Below are positions 5,824-8,104 of a stretch of 8,104 nucleotides of DNA, piece by piece (position 1 is the stretch's first letter; the number at the start of each line of letters is the position of its first letter). Under the pieces are notes generated by a model, which saw only the letters and a list, made by a program, of their open reading frames with translations, did not search any database and was not told the origin of the DNA. The stretch covers positions 1 through 8,104 of the forward strand of contig DOZP01000189.1 of assembly GCA_003517945.1 (NCBI GenBank), in the 5' to 3' direction. A program made the translations under genes and the position numbers. Origin of the DNA: Porphyromonadaceae bacterium (GTDB taxonomy: Bacteria > Bacteroidota > Bacteroidia > Bacteroidales > Tannerellaceae).

Positions 5824-7560
5824 ATGAGAAAAAGTAATTACGATAAAAAACCGGCGACGGTGATCGAAGGAGAATGCCTGATAGGCTGGCCTGCCGTATT
5901 GGAACAACTAAAAAAGGAACGGGGAAGCAAGCGCAGCTATATCCTTGTGGTGGAATGTTATCACGGCGTGCATCACGCGGAAATAATACAACAATTGCAA
6001 ACGCTTCGCCCGGATGTTTTTACGGATACCCGGACGCTGTTTAAAACGCCGGCGGAAATCGCGACAATGACCGCCCCTTTCGTAACGGACGATCCGTTGT
6101 TCGGATACAGAGCGCCTCTTACCTACCAGGATTTTTTCGACAAAGAAAAAACGGACGATTTCAGAAAAAAACTGAATGATAACCCCGGTCTGACAATTGT
6201 ATACGGCCACGGGGCGGCGGCTGTCTGCCCTTCCTGCGACCTCCTGGTCTATGCCGATATGGCGCGTTGGGAAATACAACAGCGTTTCCGCAGGAAAGAA
6301 ATCAATGGCCTGGGCGTCGAAAACAAAGAAGACGCTCCGTCTGCGCATTACAAAAGAGGATATTTTGTAGACTGGATCGTATGCGATACCCTCAAAAAAG
6401 AAACATTGACAAAAGTGGATTACTGGTTGGATACGCATCAGGCCGAACAGCCGGCCCTGATTACGCGGGACACATTTCTGACCGGTCTTCGCCGGACGGT
6501 CCGCCGGCCGTTCCGGGTAGTGCCTTTCTTTGACCCGGCTCCGTGGGGAGGACAATGGATGAAAAAGATCTGTGACCTCGACAACGAAACGCCTAATTAC
6601 GGTTGGTGTTTTGACTGCGTACCGGAAGAAAACAGTCTTTATCTGAATGTTTCCGGCCATTTATTTGAAATGCCGGCCAACAATCTTGTCTTTTACCAAA
6701 CGAAAAAATTATTGGGCGGACCGGTCGAAGCGCGCTTCGGGCAGGACTTTCCGATCCGGTTTGATTTTCTGGACACAATGGGCGGCGGCAACCTGAGCTT
6801 GCAGGTGCACCCTACGACGCAATACATCCGGGAGAAATTCGGCATCTACTATACACAGGATGAAAGCTACTATCTGTTGGATACCGGCAAAGACGCGACG
6901 GTCTACCTGGGATTGAAGAACAGCCCGGATCCGGACGAAATGATTGCTGCGCTGAATGAATCCCAGTCTACCGGAAAACCCTTTGACGTAGAAAAATATG
7001 TAAACAAATGGGCGGCGCAAAAACACGACCACTATCTGATTCCGGCAGGAACAATCCACTGTTCCGGTTCGGAAGCCATGGTACTCGAAATAAGCGCAAC
7101 CCCCAGTCTTTTTACCTTTAAACTATGGGATTGGGGAAGGCCCGGATTAGACGGGCTACCAAGACCGGTCAATATCAAGCATGGCGCCTCCGTGATTGAC
7201 TGGGAACGGCAAACAGATTACGTACGGGAAAATCTGATCAATAAAGTGACGCAAGTTGCGCAGGGAGACGGTTGGACAGAGGAACGTACCGGATTGCACG
7301 AAAACGAATTTATCGAAACGCGTCGCCATTGGTTTACACAAAAAGTCGTTCACAACACCGGCGACAGCGTGAACGTGCTGAATGTGATCGAAGGAGACGA
7401 ACTCATTGTTGAAAGTCCGGAAGGTACGTTCGAACCGTTTGTCGTACATTACGCCGAAACATTCATCATTCCGGCCTGCATCGGCAACTATACCATCCGC
7501 CCTCACGGAATATCCGAAGGTAAAAAATGCGGAACAATCAAGGCCTATGTAAGATACTAA
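5824..7560 (+). CDS. manA: Class I mannose-6-phosphate isomerase with kinase-like N-terminal domain
   Basis: The C-terminal part (about 230-578) is a zinc-dependent type I phosphomannose isomerase, which interconverts mannose-6-phosphate and fructose-6-phosphate in the cytoplasm. It starts with PFFDPAPWGGQWMKK. The expected metal ligands are visible: Gln327 and His329 in LSLQVHP, Glu347 in DESYYLLD, and His412 in IPAGTIHCSGSE, followed by LEISA and LWDWGR. Simple ManA proteins have about 310-390 residues; this one has 578. The extra N-terminal 220 residues resemble a nucleoside/uridine-kinase-like P-loop fold: a strand YILVVECYHGVHHAEII (39-55) sits where the Walker A loop would be, and DLLVYADMARWEIQQRFRRK (139-158) resembles the lid region. 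The GxxGxGK[ST] motif is absent, so it is probably not an active kinase. Such long forms occur in Bacteroidetes. The ATG at 5824 was chosen over an in-frame ATG at 5734 because the predicted promoter lies between them. The ROK kinase gene follows after 26 bp, probably in the same operon. Confidence 0.93.
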   Translation: MRKSNYDKKPATVIEGECLIGWPAVLEQLKKERGSKRSYILVVECYHGVHHAEIIQQLQTLRPDVFTDTRTLFKTPAEIATMTAPFVTDDPLFGYRAPLTYQDFFDKEKTDDFRKKLNDNPGLTIVYGHGAAAVCPSCDLLVYADMARWEIQQRFRRKEINGLGVENKEDAPSAHYKRGYFVDWIVCDTLKKETLTKVDYWLDTHQAEQPALITRDTFLTGLRRTVRRPFRVVPFFDPAPWGGQWMKKICDLDNETPNYGWCFDCVPEENSLYLNVSGHLFEMPANNLVFYQTKKLLGGPVEARFGQDFPIRFDFLDTMGGGNLSLQVHPTTQYIREKFGIYYTQDESYYLLDTGKDATVYLGLKNSPDPDEMIAALNESQSTGKPFDVEKYVNKWAAQKHDHYLIPAGTIHCSGSEAMVLEISATPSLFTFKLWDWGRPGLDGLPRPVNIKHGASVIDWERQTDYVRENLINKVTQVAQGDGWTEERTGLHENEFIETRRHWFTQKVVHNTGDSVNVLNVIEGDELIVESPEGTFEPFVVHYAETFIIPACIGNYTIRPHGISEGKKCGTIKAYVRY

Positions 7561-7586
7561 CCCATGAATAGTTAAAATCGACCACC

Positions 7587-8104
7587 ATGGATAAACGCAT
7601 TGTAATGACACTGGACGCAGGCGGAACAAACTTTGTTTTTTCAGCCATACGGGAAGGACGGGAAATCGTATCCCCGCACTCCCTGCCGGCAGACCCCGGT
7701 AACTTAACATCCAGCCTCGAAACATTGAAACAGGGATTCATCCACATAAAAGAAAAATTACCGGATAAACCCGTTGCCATCAGTTTTGCTTTTCCGGGGC
7801 CGGCGGATTATCCGGCAGGCATCATCGGCGACCTGCCGAATTTTCCGGCGTTTCGCGGAGGTGTCGCGCTGGGGCCTTACCTGGAAGAGCTTTTCAAAAT
7901 ACCGGTGTTTATCAATAACGACGGCAACCTGTTTGCATACGGCGAAGCGTTGGCAGGCGTGCTGCCGGAAGTAAACAGGCGGCTCGAATCCGCCGGAAGT
8001 ATCAAGCGCTACCATAACCTGTTAGGCATCACCTTAGGTACCGGCTTCGGATGCGGAGTCGTTTCCGAAGGCCGGCTGTTACTGGGCGATAATGCCGCCG
8101 GAGG
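7587..8104 (+). CDS. ROK-family sugar kinase (5' part, continues beyond window)
   Basis: Only the first 172 codons and two further bases are present; the frame is open to the window edge. DAGGTN (10-15) is the phosphate-binding loop of the ROK/hexokinase fold. FPGPAD (69-74) is the conserved proline-rich turn. INNDGNLFAYGEALAG (109-124) contains the likely catalytic base Asp112, and GITLGTGFGCGVV (147-159) is the second phosphate loop. The zinc-binding cysteine cluster typical of ROK proteins would lie after the window end. The protein phosphorylates a hexose such as glucose, mannose or fructose; which one cannot be read from this fragment. Paired with a phosphomannose isomerase, a mannokinase or fructokinase role is plausible: kinase product to isomerase to glycolysis, or the reverse for mannose synthesis. 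An ATG at 7564 opens only three codons and is not the start. Confidence 0.9.
   Translation, partial: MDKRIVMTLDAGGTNFVFSAIREGREIVSPHSLPADPGNLTSSLETLKQGFIHIKEKLPDKPVAISFAFPGPADYPAGIIGDLPNFPAFRGGVALGPYLEELFKIPVFINNDGNLFAYGEALAGVLPEVNRRLESAGSIKRYHNLLGITLGTGFGCGVVSEGRLLLGDNAAG

Noticed and set aside
5908..6660. 250-codon open frame on the minus strand inside manA
   Set aside because: It is antisense to a coding frame with a recognisable product; the translation is arginine- and phenylalanine-rich without domain features.
7156..7725. 189-codon minus-strand open frame spanning the manA/ROK junction
   Set aside because: It crosses the ends of two convincing plus-strand genes and has no family resemblance; judged a shadow frame.

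Overview
The window looks like a chromosomal segment of a Bacteroidetes bacterium, most likely order Bacteroidales. Three things support this: promoter elements of the TAnnTTTG type with no clear Shine-Dalgarno sequences; a bifunctional aspartokinase/homoserine dehydrogenase followed by threonine synthase; and a mannose-6-phosphate isomerase with the long extra N-terminal domain seen in that group. Family assignments come from reading the protein sequences; no database search was run.

Layout. Positions 1-354 are very AT-rich and appear non-coding. Positions 355-819 hold an open frame that seems to be a gene relic: the middle of a DJ-1/PfpI-type protein joined in frame to what looks like part of a GNAT acetyltransferase. 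Positions 938-4786 (+) carry thrA and thrC, the first and last enzymes of aspartate-to-threonine synthesis. They are separated by a 93-bp gap containing a perfect 12-bp inverted repeat, and no homoserine kinase gene lies between them. Positions 4814-5719 (-) encode an AraC-family regulator with an N-terminal sensor domain. It converges on thrC with a 27-bp gap. Positions 5824-8104 (+) encode a 578-residue mannose-6-phosphate isomerase and, 26 bp later, the start of a ROK-family sugar kinase that runs off the window.

How the genes relate. ThrA supplies aspartyl phosphate and homoserine, and ThrC converts O-phosphohomoserine to threonine; the kinase step must be encoded elsewhere. The AraC-type gene, the isomerase and the ROK kinase form a second module: a sensor-regulator divergent from a probable two-gene sugar phosphorylation/isomerisation operon. 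The 104-bp divergent region holds back-to-back TAnnTTTG promoters and short direct repeats that could be the regulator's binding sites.

I found no mobile element, CRISPR array, RNA gene or clear sign of a new defence or biosynthetic system. The best leads are the kinase-like N-terminal domain of the isomerase without a recognisable P-loop, the repeat architecture of the divergent promoter, the thrA-thrC hairpin with the missing kinase, and the chimeric relic at 355-819.
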